A DNA stretch of 64,000 nucleotides from Kribbella amoyensis (GTDB taxonomy: Bacteria; Actinomycetota; Actinomycetes; Propionibacteriales; Kribbellaceae), in assembly GCF_007828865.1 (NCBI RefSeq), contig NZ_VIVK01000001.1:5270001-5334000 (forward strand), read 5' to 3'. Position numbers and translations under genes: made by a program. The notes under the pieces were generated by a model. That model saw only the letters and a list, made by a program, of their open reading frames with translations. It did not search any database and was not told the origin of the DNA. Positions within the stretch are counted from its first letter, which is position 1, and each line of letters opens with the position of its first letter. This document shows positions 23,283 through 33,280 of this stretch, piece by piece.

Positions 23283-26200
23283 ATGCCGTTGGTGGACCTG
23301 GACGACCCGGACGAGCTGCGCGCCCGCTGGAGCGCACTCGCGGCGGTCGCCCATGCCACCGGCTTCGACCGGCGCTGGTACGCCGACGAGCAGGGTTGGT
23401 ACCACCAGGACGAGACCGGTTCCGACCTGCGGATGGTCCGGCTGGACGGTGGCCGCGCGATCGTCTTCGGGTACCACACCGAGCACAGCAGGACCGCGGG
23501 CACGGACCTGGTCGCGGGCGCCCCGGACTGGATCGGCCAGCCCGAGGTCAAGCGCCGGATCGCGGCCGGCCAGCTCGGTTTCGTGTACGGCAGCTTCAAC
23601 GGGACGTGGGCGCGCGCCGCGTACGAAGGCGACCCCTGGCAACCGGCCGACGACGGCTTCCACCACATCGCGACCTGGGTGACGTCCGACGAGGACGCCG
23701 CGGAGGAGCTCGCCGGCTGGGCCTCGCAGTGGGCGGGGCACCGGGGCAGCCCGGCGGACCTGGTCCCGGCGGCGACCACACTGATCCGGGCGGCCGGGTC
23801 GGACGGGCTGACGTTCGACGGGTTGCGGGACTTCTTCGAGGAACTCGGGATCGGGCCGAGGTCGCCGCTGCAGCCGGATCTGCGGGCCGGCCTGATCGCG
23901 GCCGAGCAGTTCAAGGGCGTGTCGGCGACCGAGGCGACGGCCTACGTGGACTCGCTGCCGGGTCCGACGGCGCGTGCGGCCGAGGTCGATGCCGCAGCCG
24001 AGGCGGAGGTGGAAGAGGAGGAAGAAGAGCTCTTCATCGTGCCGCCCGGGGTGAGCCCGTTCACGGGTCAGCCGATCGACGACGCCCCGTACAAGATCGA
24101 GCCGCCGTACGACGAGGGCCCGTCCGAGCCGTCGTCCCAGCCGTCCTACGGGGCGTCGTACGGGGTGGAGTCGTACGAGCCGGAGCCTGCTTCGCAGCCG
24201 GAACAGCCGCCCGCGGTGTACGGGGTCGTCAGCCGTAAACGCCGCTTCGGGCGCAAGCGCAAACGCGAGGAGGAGAACGCCTCCCTCGCCAACCTCGGCC
24301 TCACCGGCCCGGATCCCGAACCCGACCCGGAACCCGAGGGCCCGAGGTACGACCGCCCCCTGCCGTCGTCCGAACCGCCCCGCGTCGGCAGCCCTGTGGC
24401 CGAAGGGGAGGACTACTACGCGAGCCTCTTCGCGGACGGCCCGTCGGCTGCAGCATCGTCGTACACCCCGGACACGGACACCGACGAGGTCGTCTGGTCG
24501 GACGAGAACCCCTTCGTCCAGAAACCGGCCCAGCAGTGGCCGGACCAAGCCACCAGCGAGTTCAACCCGTTCGCCGACGAGACCGGAGTCCTTCCGCCGG
24601 CCGACGGCAAAGATGAAGCGCAAGCCGACGCAGCCGCCCGTCAGCAAGCTCCCGCCCCACCGCAAGCGGACGCCCCGGAGTCGTCGACGCTGGACGACAC
24701 CGAAGACACCGGCGTCATCCCCCTGATCGAGGACCCACCTGCGGGCTCCGGCGTGGGGACGGAGCCGGAGTACCCCGCCGAGGCGGAGCCGCAGCCACCC
24801 AACCACGCTCCTGCGTGGGGCGAGTCGGGGGCGCAAGCATCCAGTCGGGCTGACGCTGCGGCGCAATCACCGAACCGCGCCGAGGACCAGCCGCAGTCCG
24901 ATGAGCAGGCGCAGGCAAGCACCTGGGCGGAGGCGGACGCTCAGGCGTTCAGCGCGCCGTCTGCGGTCGAGCTGTCACCTGAGCAGGTCGACGCAGCGGC
25001 GCTGCCCGACCGCGCTGAGACCGAGCGGCAGGCCGAACAGCAGCGGGTCGACGAGCAGCGGCGGGCTGAGGAACAGGCGCGGGTTGCCGAGCAGCAGCGG
25101 CAGGCCTACGAGCAGCGGCGGGCTGAGGAACAGGCGCGGGCTGCCGAGGAGCAGCGGCGGGCCGACGAGCGAAGGCGAGCCGACGCGCAGCAGCATGCTG
25201 AGGAGCAGCAGCGGGTCGAGCAGCAGCAGCGGGCGGACGCGCAGTCGGCTGCCGGCGGGCGAACGGCAGACGTTCCGCGGCCGAACCGCGACTGGGTCGG
25301 TGGCGCGTGGATCAACGGTGAGTGGATCGAAGACGCCGCGGCCTACCTCGCCGCGAACCCGCACGTCGCCCCACCCCACCGCTCCGAACGCCCCGCCAGC
25401 CGGCTCCCCGACGCCGACCAGAGCTCCTTCTTCGGCGTCGACGAAGACGACCTGGACCAGCCCTTCACCCAGGCCGCACCCGAACCACCGCAGTCGGCCA
25501 ACAACCAGCCCCAACAACCGCCCGCAACCCCACCAGCCGCGGAGTACGGCGACCCACGAACCGCACCAACAGAAGACACCGACGCAGACGTCGCCTGGCG
25601 AACCCCAAGTCGCGACACCGAGGACGCACACGGTGCCGAGGACGACACGGACCTGCGTGGTGCTGCGGACCTGCCTGGTGCGGGAGACCTGCGCGATACT
25701 GCGGACCTGCGTGGTGCGGGGAACCTGCGCGGTACCGGCGATGCTCGCTCTGCCGGGGATGTGCCTGGCGTCGAGGGCGGGCGCGGTGCGGAGGCTGTTG
25801 GCGGGCTCGTCGGGGAAGCCGATGCCCTTCACGACGGCGGTACGGACTTCGGGGCTGAGGCGGCGTCCGAGCGGAGCGTTGGTGATGGAGCCGACGCTGA
25901 CAGCGCCTGGGACGCGGCGGCTGTAGGCGACGCCGGCGGTGCTGCGGGTCGGCCCGTGGTTGAGGGTGGTTCGGATGACGACGTGGATTGGCGTTCCACG
26001 GCGGAGGCTCAAGCTGGAGTCGAGCAGCCGGAGGTAGCCGGGGCAGGCGAGGCTGAGCAGGTTTCGGCCGCCGGGGCTGATGGCGCGCTTGCCGACGAGG
26101 CTCCTACCGCTGAAATTCCGGTCGTCACGGACGGGCCTGTCGAGACCGCGGCCGCCGCCGACGGCTCCGAAGAGGGCGCGACCCATGAGGCCGATGCGCG

Positions 26201-27449
26201 GGCTGATGAGGTTGTCGAGGAGGAGTACTACCCGACGTCGCGTTCACCGTTCGCGCCGGTGGGGGAGGCCGATGAGAGCCCGTTCGCTGGGCGGTTCTCG
26301 GCGGTTGAGCGGCAGCCTGAAGAGGACTTCGGTCTTGCCGGTGACGAGTTCCACGACGAGCTGATCGGGGATGCCGACTGGACGGCCGATCAGCTCGGGG
26401 ACAGCTCTTGGGCGCCGCCTCGACCTGCTGAGCATGGATCTGAGGCCGCACCCGGCGCCTCGCCGCAGGCGGTCAGCGGACCCACTGACGAGGATGAGCC
26501 GGATGAGGGCGTTTGGCGTGGGTTCGGTGCGCGGGCGTCCGATGGCGCCGAGGAAGACGCTCAGCCGACCCGGGACGGCAGTCAGAGCGACGATGTTGCC
26601 GCCGCGCCGGAAGGTCCGGCGAACGGTGCTGATGCGGGTGCCGCCGACGGTGTGTTCTGGCCGGCCGGTTGGGTTGCTGGGGCTGGGGCCGTCGCGGGCG
26701 CTGAGGTCGCTGGGCTGGGCGAGGGTGAGGCTGCTGGTCAGCTGACTGCCGCTGAGACCGCGACCGAGGAGTCGGCCGACGCGGACAATCCGGCCGTTAC
26801 CGCGTCCACCGACCACCACGACGCCACCTCCGAGGCGGACTCCGGCTCAGCTGAGCAGGCTGGGGCAACGGAGAGCGCTGCCGCGGAGAAGTTGGTTGCG
26901 CCAGCTCCTAGTTCGGGGATGGTGATTCCTGGGCTGGGGCTGGTCGGTGGTGACGGGCCTCGGGTCGAGGTGCCGGCGGGGTCTTTGGAGGAGGCTATGC
27001 GGTCGGAGTACGAGCGGCCCCGGCCTCGGCCGAAGGAGTCGGCGGCGTTCGCGGCGCTCCGGGAGTGGTGCCGGGCCCGGACGGCGATCGTTCCTTCGGG
27101 GTTCACGATCCAGGTGCAGGTGCTGGATCCGGCCGCGCCTTCCTACCGGTTCGACCTGGAGCCACCCCCGGTGGACGACCCGGAGTACGCCGCGTCGCGG
27201 CTGAGCGCGTTGCTCGGGGAGTTGTGGCTGACCGAGTCGCAGAGTGAGCAGGGCGGCTGGTTGTTCGCCCGGATCGACGCTGCCGGGCGGACGGTCCGGG
27301 TGGACCGGTGGTACGACCAGGTGCCGGACTGGTGGGACCACCCGTTGCCGCCGGAGTTCGACATCGAGGGGCTCGTGCGGCGGTTGTACCGACGCGGCCC
27401 GGACTGGCAACCGTCGTACCTGGAGAGGCTGTACACCACCGCGAGATAG
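23283..27449 (+). CDS. 1388-residue protein with two globular ends and a long acidic linker, unknown function
   Basis: I do not recognise this protein. Residues 1-235 look folded (Trp/Tyr-rich, RRWYADEQGWYHQDETGSD and YGSFNGTWARAAYEGDPW). Residues 240-1215 are mostly disordered, Ala/Glu/Asp/Pro-rich and acidic. They contain a basic patch KRRFGRKRKREE (about 321-332), a coiled coil of Gln/Arg/Glu/Ala repeats (about 580-660) and a degenerate hexapeptide repeat (790-831). Residues about 1245-1388 form a second folded domain rich in Trp (YDQVPDWWDHPLPPEFDIE), faintly like YezG/DUF600 immunity or chaperone-like domains. No signal peptide or membrane helix is seen, so it is probably cytoplasmic. 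The linker uses more GCT/GGT-type codons than the neighbours. The LLM gene follows 10 bases later. Confidence 0.85.
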   Translation: MPLVDLDDPDELRARWSALAAVAHATGFDRRWYADEQGWYHQDETGSDLRMVRLDGGRAIVFGYHTEHSRTAGTDLVAGAPDWIGQPEVKRRIAAGQLGFVYGSFNGTWARAAYEGDPWQPADDGFHHIATWVTSDEDAAEELAGWASQWAGHRGSPADLVPAATTLIRAAGSDGLTFDGLRDFFEELGIGPRSPLQPDLRAGLIAAEQFKGVSATEATAYVDSLPGPTARAAEVDAAAEAEVEEEEEELFIVPPGVSPFTGQPIDDAPYKIEPPYDEGPSEPSSQPSYGASYGVESYEPEPASQPEQPPAVYGVVSRKRRFGRKRKREEENASLANLGLTGPDPEPDPEPEGPRYDRPLPSSEPPRVGSPVAEGEDYYASLFADGPSAAASSYTPDTDTDEVVWSDENPFVQKPAQQWPDQATSEFNPFADETGVLPPADGKDEAQADAAARQQAPAPPQADAPESSTLDDTEDTGVIPLIEDPPAGSGVGTEPEYPAEAEPQPPNHAPAWGESGAQASSRADAAAQSPNRAEDQPQSDEQAQASTWAEADAQAFSAPSAVELSPEQVDAAALPDRAETERQAEQQRVDEQRRAEEQARVAEQQRQAYEQRRAEEQARAAEEQRRADERRRADAQQHAEEQQRVEQQQRADAQSAAGGRTADVPRPNRDWVGGAWINGEWIEDAAAYLAANPHVAPPHRSERPASRLPDADQSSFFGVDEDDLDQPFTQAAPEPPQSANNQPQQPPATPPAAEYGDPRTAPTEDTDADVAWRTPSRDTEDAHGAEDDTDLRGAADLPGAGDLRDTADLRGAGNLRGTGDARSAGDVPGVEGGRGAEAVGGLVGEADALHDGGTDFGAEAASERSVGDGADADSAWDAAAVGDAGGAAGRPVVEGGSDDDVDWRSTAEAQAGVEQPEVAGAGEAEQVSAAGADGALADEAPTAEIPVVTDGPVETAAAADGSEEGATHEADARADEVVEEEYYPTSRSPFAPVGEADESPFAGRFSAVERQPEEDFGLAGDEFHDELIGDADWTADQLGDSSWAPPRPAEHGSEAAPGASPQAVSGPTDEDEPDEGVWRGFGARASDGAEEDAQPTRDGSQSDDVAAAPEGPANGADAGAADGVFWPAGWVAGAGAVAGAEVAGLGEGEAAGQLTAAETATEESADADNPAVTASTDHHDATSEADSGSAEQAGATESAAAEKLVAPAPSSGMVIPGLGLVGGDGPRVEVPAGSLEEAMRSEYERPRPRPKESAAFAALREWCRARTAIVPSGFTIQVQVLDPAAPSYRFDLEPPPVDDPEYAASRLSALLGELWLTESQSEQGGWLFARIDAAGRTVRVDRWYDQVPDWWDHPLPPEFDIEGLVRRLYRRGPDWQPSYLERLYTTAR
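25052..25165 (+). repeat. 57-base tandem repeat in the coiled-coil region
   Basis: Two adjacent 57-base units begin at 25052 and 25109 and share an exact 32-base start. Each encodes 19 residues of the Gln/Arg/Glu/Ala coiled coil. Shorter, decayed copies follow to about 25260. Confidence 0.7.
25650..25775 (+). repeat. Seven degenerate 18-base repeats encoding D-L-R-G-A-G-like units
   Basis: Successive units read DLRGAA, DLPGAG, DLRDTA, DLRGAG, NLRGTG, DARSAG, DVPGVE. The regular 18-base period at DNA level suggests growth by slippage or unequal exchange. Confidence 0.75.
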
Positions 27450-27452
27450 CGT
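27447..27452 (+). promoter_or_regulatory. -10 element, probable leaderless promoter of the LLM gene
   Basis: TAGCGT overlaps the stop of the giant gene and lies seven bases before the ATG at 27460. Confidence 0.38.
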
Positions 27453-27459
27453 GGTCCGC

Positions 27460-28392
27460 ATGTTGCTCCGGATCTTCACCGAACCCCAGCAGGGTGCCTC
27501 CTACGACGACCTCCTGACCGTGGCCCGCAAGACCGAGGACTGCGGCTTCGACGCGTTCTTCCGGTCCGACCACTACCTCGTGATGGGCGAGGAGGACGGT
27601 CTGCCCGGACCGACCGACTCGTGGATCACGCTGGCCGGACTCGCCCGCGAGACCCAGCGGATCCGGCTCGGCACACTGGTCAGCTCGGCCACGTTCCGTA
27701 CCCCGGGCGTGCTCGCGATCTCGGTCGCGCAGGTGGACCAGATGAGCGGCGGCCGCGTCGAGCTCGGACTCGGGGCCGGCTGGTTCAAGGCCGAGCACGA
27801 GGCGTACGGGATCGAGTTCCCGGACACGGTCGGCCGGTTCGACGTGTTGACCGAGCAGCTCGAGCTGATCACCGGGCTGTGGGACACGCCGGTGGGGGAG
27901 AAGTACAACTTCGACGGCAAGCACTACCAGCTGACCGACTCGCCCGCGTTGCCGAAGCCGGTGCAGCAGCCGCATCCGCCGATCATCATCGGCGGTGCCG
28001 GCAAGAAGCGGACGCCCGCCCTCGCGGCGAAGTACGCGGCCGAGTTCAACGCGGGCTTCAAGCCGGTCGACGAGACCAAGGTGCTGTACGACCGGGTCCG
28101 CGCGGCGTGTGAGGCCGAGGGCCGGGACGCGAGCACGCTGAAGCTGTCGGCGGCTCATCGCGTGGTCGTCGGCAAGGACGACGCCGAGGTCAAGCGGCGC
28201 GCCGACGCGGTCGGCTGGAGCCTGGAGGAGCTGGCGGAGCACGGCGTCGGCGGGACGCCGGACCAGGTGGTCGACCAGCTCGGCCGGTTCGCCGAGATCG
28301 GCACCGAGCACTACTACGTGCAGATCATGGACCTGGCCGACCTGGACCACCTCGACCTGATCGCGTCCGAGGTCCTGCCGCAGGTCTCCTGA
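27460..28392 (+). CDS. LLM-class (probably F420-dependent) oxidoreductase
   Basis: This 310-residue protein has the luciferase-like TIM barrel. It starts LRIFTEPQQGASYDDLL, with FFRSDHYL, a conserved SATFRTPGVLA, GRVELGLGAGW (about 100-110) and PHPPIIIGGAGKKRTP motifs. Actinobacterial members of this type generally use coenzyme F420 for hydride transfer; the substrate is unknown. The ATG at 27460 fits the TAGCGT element; GTG 27451 is an alternative. A large hairpin follows the stop. Confidence 0.88.
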   Translation: MLLRIFTEPQQGASYDDLLTVARKTEDCGFDAFFRSDHYLVMGEEDGLPGPTDSWITLAGLARETQRIRLGTLVSSATFRTPGVLAISVAQVDQMSGGRVELGLGAGWFKAEHEAYGIEFPDTVGRFDVLTEQLELITGLWDTPVGEKYNFDGKHYQLTDSPALPKPVQQPHPPIIIGGAGKKRTPALAAKYAAEFNAGFKPVDETKVLYDRVRAACEAEGRDASTLKLSAAHRVVVGKDDAEVKRRADAVGWSLEELAEHGVGGTPDQVVDQLGRFAEIGTEHYYVQIMDLADLDHLDLIASEVLPQVS

Positions 28393-28398
28393 GCCGGA

Positions 28399-28445
28399 CC
28401 TTGCCGTCGACCGCCTCGAGCAGTCCGAGTCGGTTGACGGCAAGG
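28399..28445 (+). terminator. Hairpin after the LLM gene
   Basis: CCTTGCCGTCGACC pairs with GGTTGACGGCAAGG (one G-T pair) around a 19-base loop, seven bases after the stop. Confidence 0.6.
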
Positions 28446-28462
28446 TGACTCGATGTCGTGTA

Positions 28463-28476
28463 TCTTGATGTCGAGA
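28463..28476 (+). promoter_or_regulatory. Near-palindrome before acnA
   Basis: TCTTGATGTCGAGA has one mismatch between its arms. It lies 103 bases before the acnA start and may be an operator in the promoter region. Confidence 0.35.
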
Positions 28477-28491
28477 GATCCTGCGGCGCCG

Positions 28492-28537
28492 AGGTTAGGG
28501 GAACCTGACCTGCCGGCCGCGCCGGTGACTCGGCAGG
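28492..28537 (+). promoter_or_regulatory. Two competing hairpins in the probable acnA leader
   Basis: AGGTTAGG pairs fully (one U-G) with CCTGACCT around the GNRA loop GGAA. CCTGCCG at 28509-28515 pairs with CGGCAGG at 28531-28537. The two stems share bases 28509-28511 and so exclude each other in part. A regulatory leader is inferred, assuming transcription starts upstream. Confidence 0.4.
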
Positions 28538-28578
28538 ATGGGATCTTGGTGGATCGGACCGGATAGAGGAGCAGGTTG

Positions 28579-31353
<2,775 letters not shown>

Positions 31354-31367
31354 GGACAGCGCCCGCA

Positions 31368-31400
31368 CGCGGACCGAGGCGGAGACCGGCTCGGTCCGCG
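31368..31400 (+). terminator. Perfect 11-bp hairpin after acnA
   Basis: CGCGGACCGAG and CTCGGTCCGCG form a perfect stem with an 11-base loop, starting 14 bases after the stop. Confidence 0.7.
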
Positions 31401-31490
31401 AGTGGCACGTCGAGGACGGCTGGGGCGTTGTCGACTGCCCAGGACATCCGCCCACGTCCGAACTGAGCTGACAGGAGGCCGGCCGGCCGC

Positions 31491-32207
31491 ATGGAGTTGC
31501 ACATCCTGCTGCCGGCCGCTCTCGCGGTCCTGGTCGCGGCCTGCGTCCAGGGCACCATCGGGCTCGGCTTGTCGCTGGTCGCGGCACCCGTCGTGGCGTT
31601 GCTGGACCCGTCGTTGATGCCCGGCGCGATGCTCATCCTCGGCATGGTGATGCCCGCGCTCACACTCGCCCACGAATGGCGCCACGTCCACTGGCCACAA
31701 GCCGGGTGGCTCACGGTCGCCCGGGTCACGACGACGCCGTTGGGCGTACTGATCCTCGCGTACCTGCCGGAGCGGCTGATCGGCGCCGTGGTCGGGCTCA
31801 TCGTCCTGATCGCGGTCGTCCTCACCGCCTGGCGCTTCGAGGTCCGCGCGAACCGGCGCAACCTGGTCATCGCGGGCGCCGTCGCCGGGGTGTCCGCGAC
31901 CGCGGCGTCGATCGGCGGACCACCGGCCGCCGTGGTCCTCCAGCACGAGCAGGGTCCGCGCCTCCGCGCGACCCTGGCCGCGTTCTTCCTGATCGGGTCG
32001 ATCGTGTCGCTGGTCGCGCTCGAGATCGGCGGCCGGCTGACCCATCACCAACTCGCGTACGGCGCGTCGTGGATTCCCGCGTTGGCGATCGGCTTCGGGC
32101 TCGCCGTCCCGCTGCAACGGCGGATCCACGGTCCCCGGCTCCGGCAGGCCGTCCTGGTGTTGTCGGCGATCTCGTCGGTCGTCGTCATCGCCCGCTCGCT
32201 GCTCTGA
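31491..32207 (+). CDS. TSUP (TauE/SafE) family membrane permease
   Basis: This 238-residue protein has about eight hydrophobic helices. The family repeat near the N-terminus reads QGTIGLGLSLVAAPVVALLDPSLMPGAML, and its counterpart in the second half reads GVSATAASIGGPPAAVVLQ. TSUP members move small organic or sulfur-containing anions such as sulfite, taurine or sulfoacetate; the substrate here is unknown. AGGAGG lies 13 bases before the ATG, a long spacing. No metabolic gene for sulfonates is next to it. Confidence 0.86.
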   Translation: MELHILLPAALAVLVAACVQGTIGLGLSLVAAPVVALLDPSLMPGAMLILGMVMPALTLAHEWRHVHWPQAGWLTVARVTTTPLGVLILAYLPERLIGAVVGLIVLIAVVLTAWRFEVRANRRNLVIAGAVAGVSATAASIGGPPAAVVLQHEQGPRLRATLAAFFLIGSIVSLVALEIGGRLTHHQLAYGASWIPALAIGFGLAVPLQRRIHGPRLRQAVLVLSAISSVVVIARSLL

Positions 32208-32274
32208 CCGCTCGCTGCCCCGACCGGAAGCTGCGCTGGCCGGAAACTGTCCGCCCGGCGCGCTTTACTGAACC

Positions 32275-32835
32275 ATGGTTGCCGACAAGCGGGAAACTCC
32301 GCGCGAGCTGATCCGGGCGGCCTGCGCCGAGCACGGGGACGACGCGGTGATCGACTGGAGCGTCGACCTGCTCACCGGCGTGGTCGCGCCCGAGGACGCC
32401 TTCGTCCCGCCGTTGCTGGAGAAGCTGAAATGGCTGGCCGGCCCGTCGGTCGGTGGCTGGGCCGAGCTGGATCCGGTGAACTTCTACTGGGTCCGGGTCT
32501 GGGCGGCCCGGGCGTTCCTGTACGTCTGGCGCGACGACGTGGTCGACGCGCTGCTGATCGCGGCCGACGACCCGGCCTGGCGGGTCCGCGAACACGTCGC
32601 CCGCATCACCGCCCACCGCGAGCTCGGCCAGTTGGTCGACGCGCTGCTCCCGATGCTCGACCACGAACTGCCTCGGGTCCGCGCCGCCGCGGTCCGGGCC
32701 GTCGGCGCGGCGGGGGAGTACGAGCACGTCGAGGCGATCGAGGCCCACCGCGACGATCCCGACCAGGCGGTCCGCGCCGCGGTAGAACGAGCCCTCGATC
32801 AACTCGCCACCCGCCTCGACCGCGACCTGCACTGA
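32275..32835 (+). CDS. HEAT-repeat protein
   Basis: This 186-residue, all-helical protein carries at least two HEAT-like repeats in the C-terminal half (DDPAWRVREHVARITA about 101-116 and HELPRVRAAAVRAVGAAGE about 129-147), ending with DDPDQAVRAAVERALDQL. It is probably a protein-binding scaffold. The N-terminal part has conserved Trp residues (VGGWAELDPVNFYWVRVWAARAFLYVW). Function is unknown. It is convergent with the HIT gene, 25 bases away. Confidence 0.75.
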   Translation: MVADKRETPRELIRAACAEHGDDAVIDWSVDLLTGVVAPEDAFVPPLLEKLKWLAGPSVGGWAELDPVNFYWVRVWAARAFLYVWRDDVVDALLIAADDPAWRVREHVARITAHRELGQLVDALLPMLDHELPRVRAAAVRAVGAAGEYEHVEAIEAHRDDPDQAVRAAVERALDQLATRLDRDLH

Positions 32836-32860
32836 CGCGGACCGGCGGCCGGGCCGGCGG

Positions 32861-33280
32861 TCAGCCTTCGGCGAGGGCGCCGCGGAGCTTGTCGGCGTAC
32901 TCGGCCGCCTCGGTGTCGTCGGCGTACTTGGTGCGGGGCCAGAAGAAGCCGCGCAGGCCGTCACCCTTCGTCCTCGGGACCACGTGGACGTGCAGGTGCG
33001 GCACGGACTGGGAGACGACGTTGTTGACGGCAACGAACGAGCCCTGGGCGCCGAACGCGTTCCGGACCGCGGCGGCGACCGACCGGGCGGTCCCGAACAG
33101 CGGCACCGTGAGCTCGTCGGGCAGCTCGACCATGGTCGCGATGTGCTCGCGCGGCACGATCAGCGTGTGGCCCTTGAACACCGGCCGGATGTCCAGGAAG
33201 CCGACCACCTCGGGTGTCTCCAGCACGAGGTGGGCCGGCGTGGTCCCCGCGATGATCTTGCAGAACAGGCAGTCCGTCAT
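32861..33280 (-). CDS. HIT-family nucleotide hydrolase
   Basis: This 139-residue protein has the histidine triad HLHVHVVP (H95, H97, H99) and an N-terminal CLFCKI (C4, C7) that can bind zinc. Hint-type members hydrolyse purine nucleoside phosphoramidates or dinucleotides. ATG 33280 overlaps the stop of the upstream antiporter gene by one base (TGATG), so both are probably on one transcript. Upstream open frame to 33532 belongs to the antiporter gene's region and is not used. Confidence 0.93.
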   Translation of the reverse strand: MTDCLFCKIIAGTTPAHLVLETPEVVGFLDIRPVFKGHTLIVPREHIATMVELPDELTVPLFGTARSVAAAVRNAFGAQGSFVAVNNVVSQSVPHLHVHVVPRTKGDGLRGFFWPRTKYADDTEAAEYADKLRGALAEG

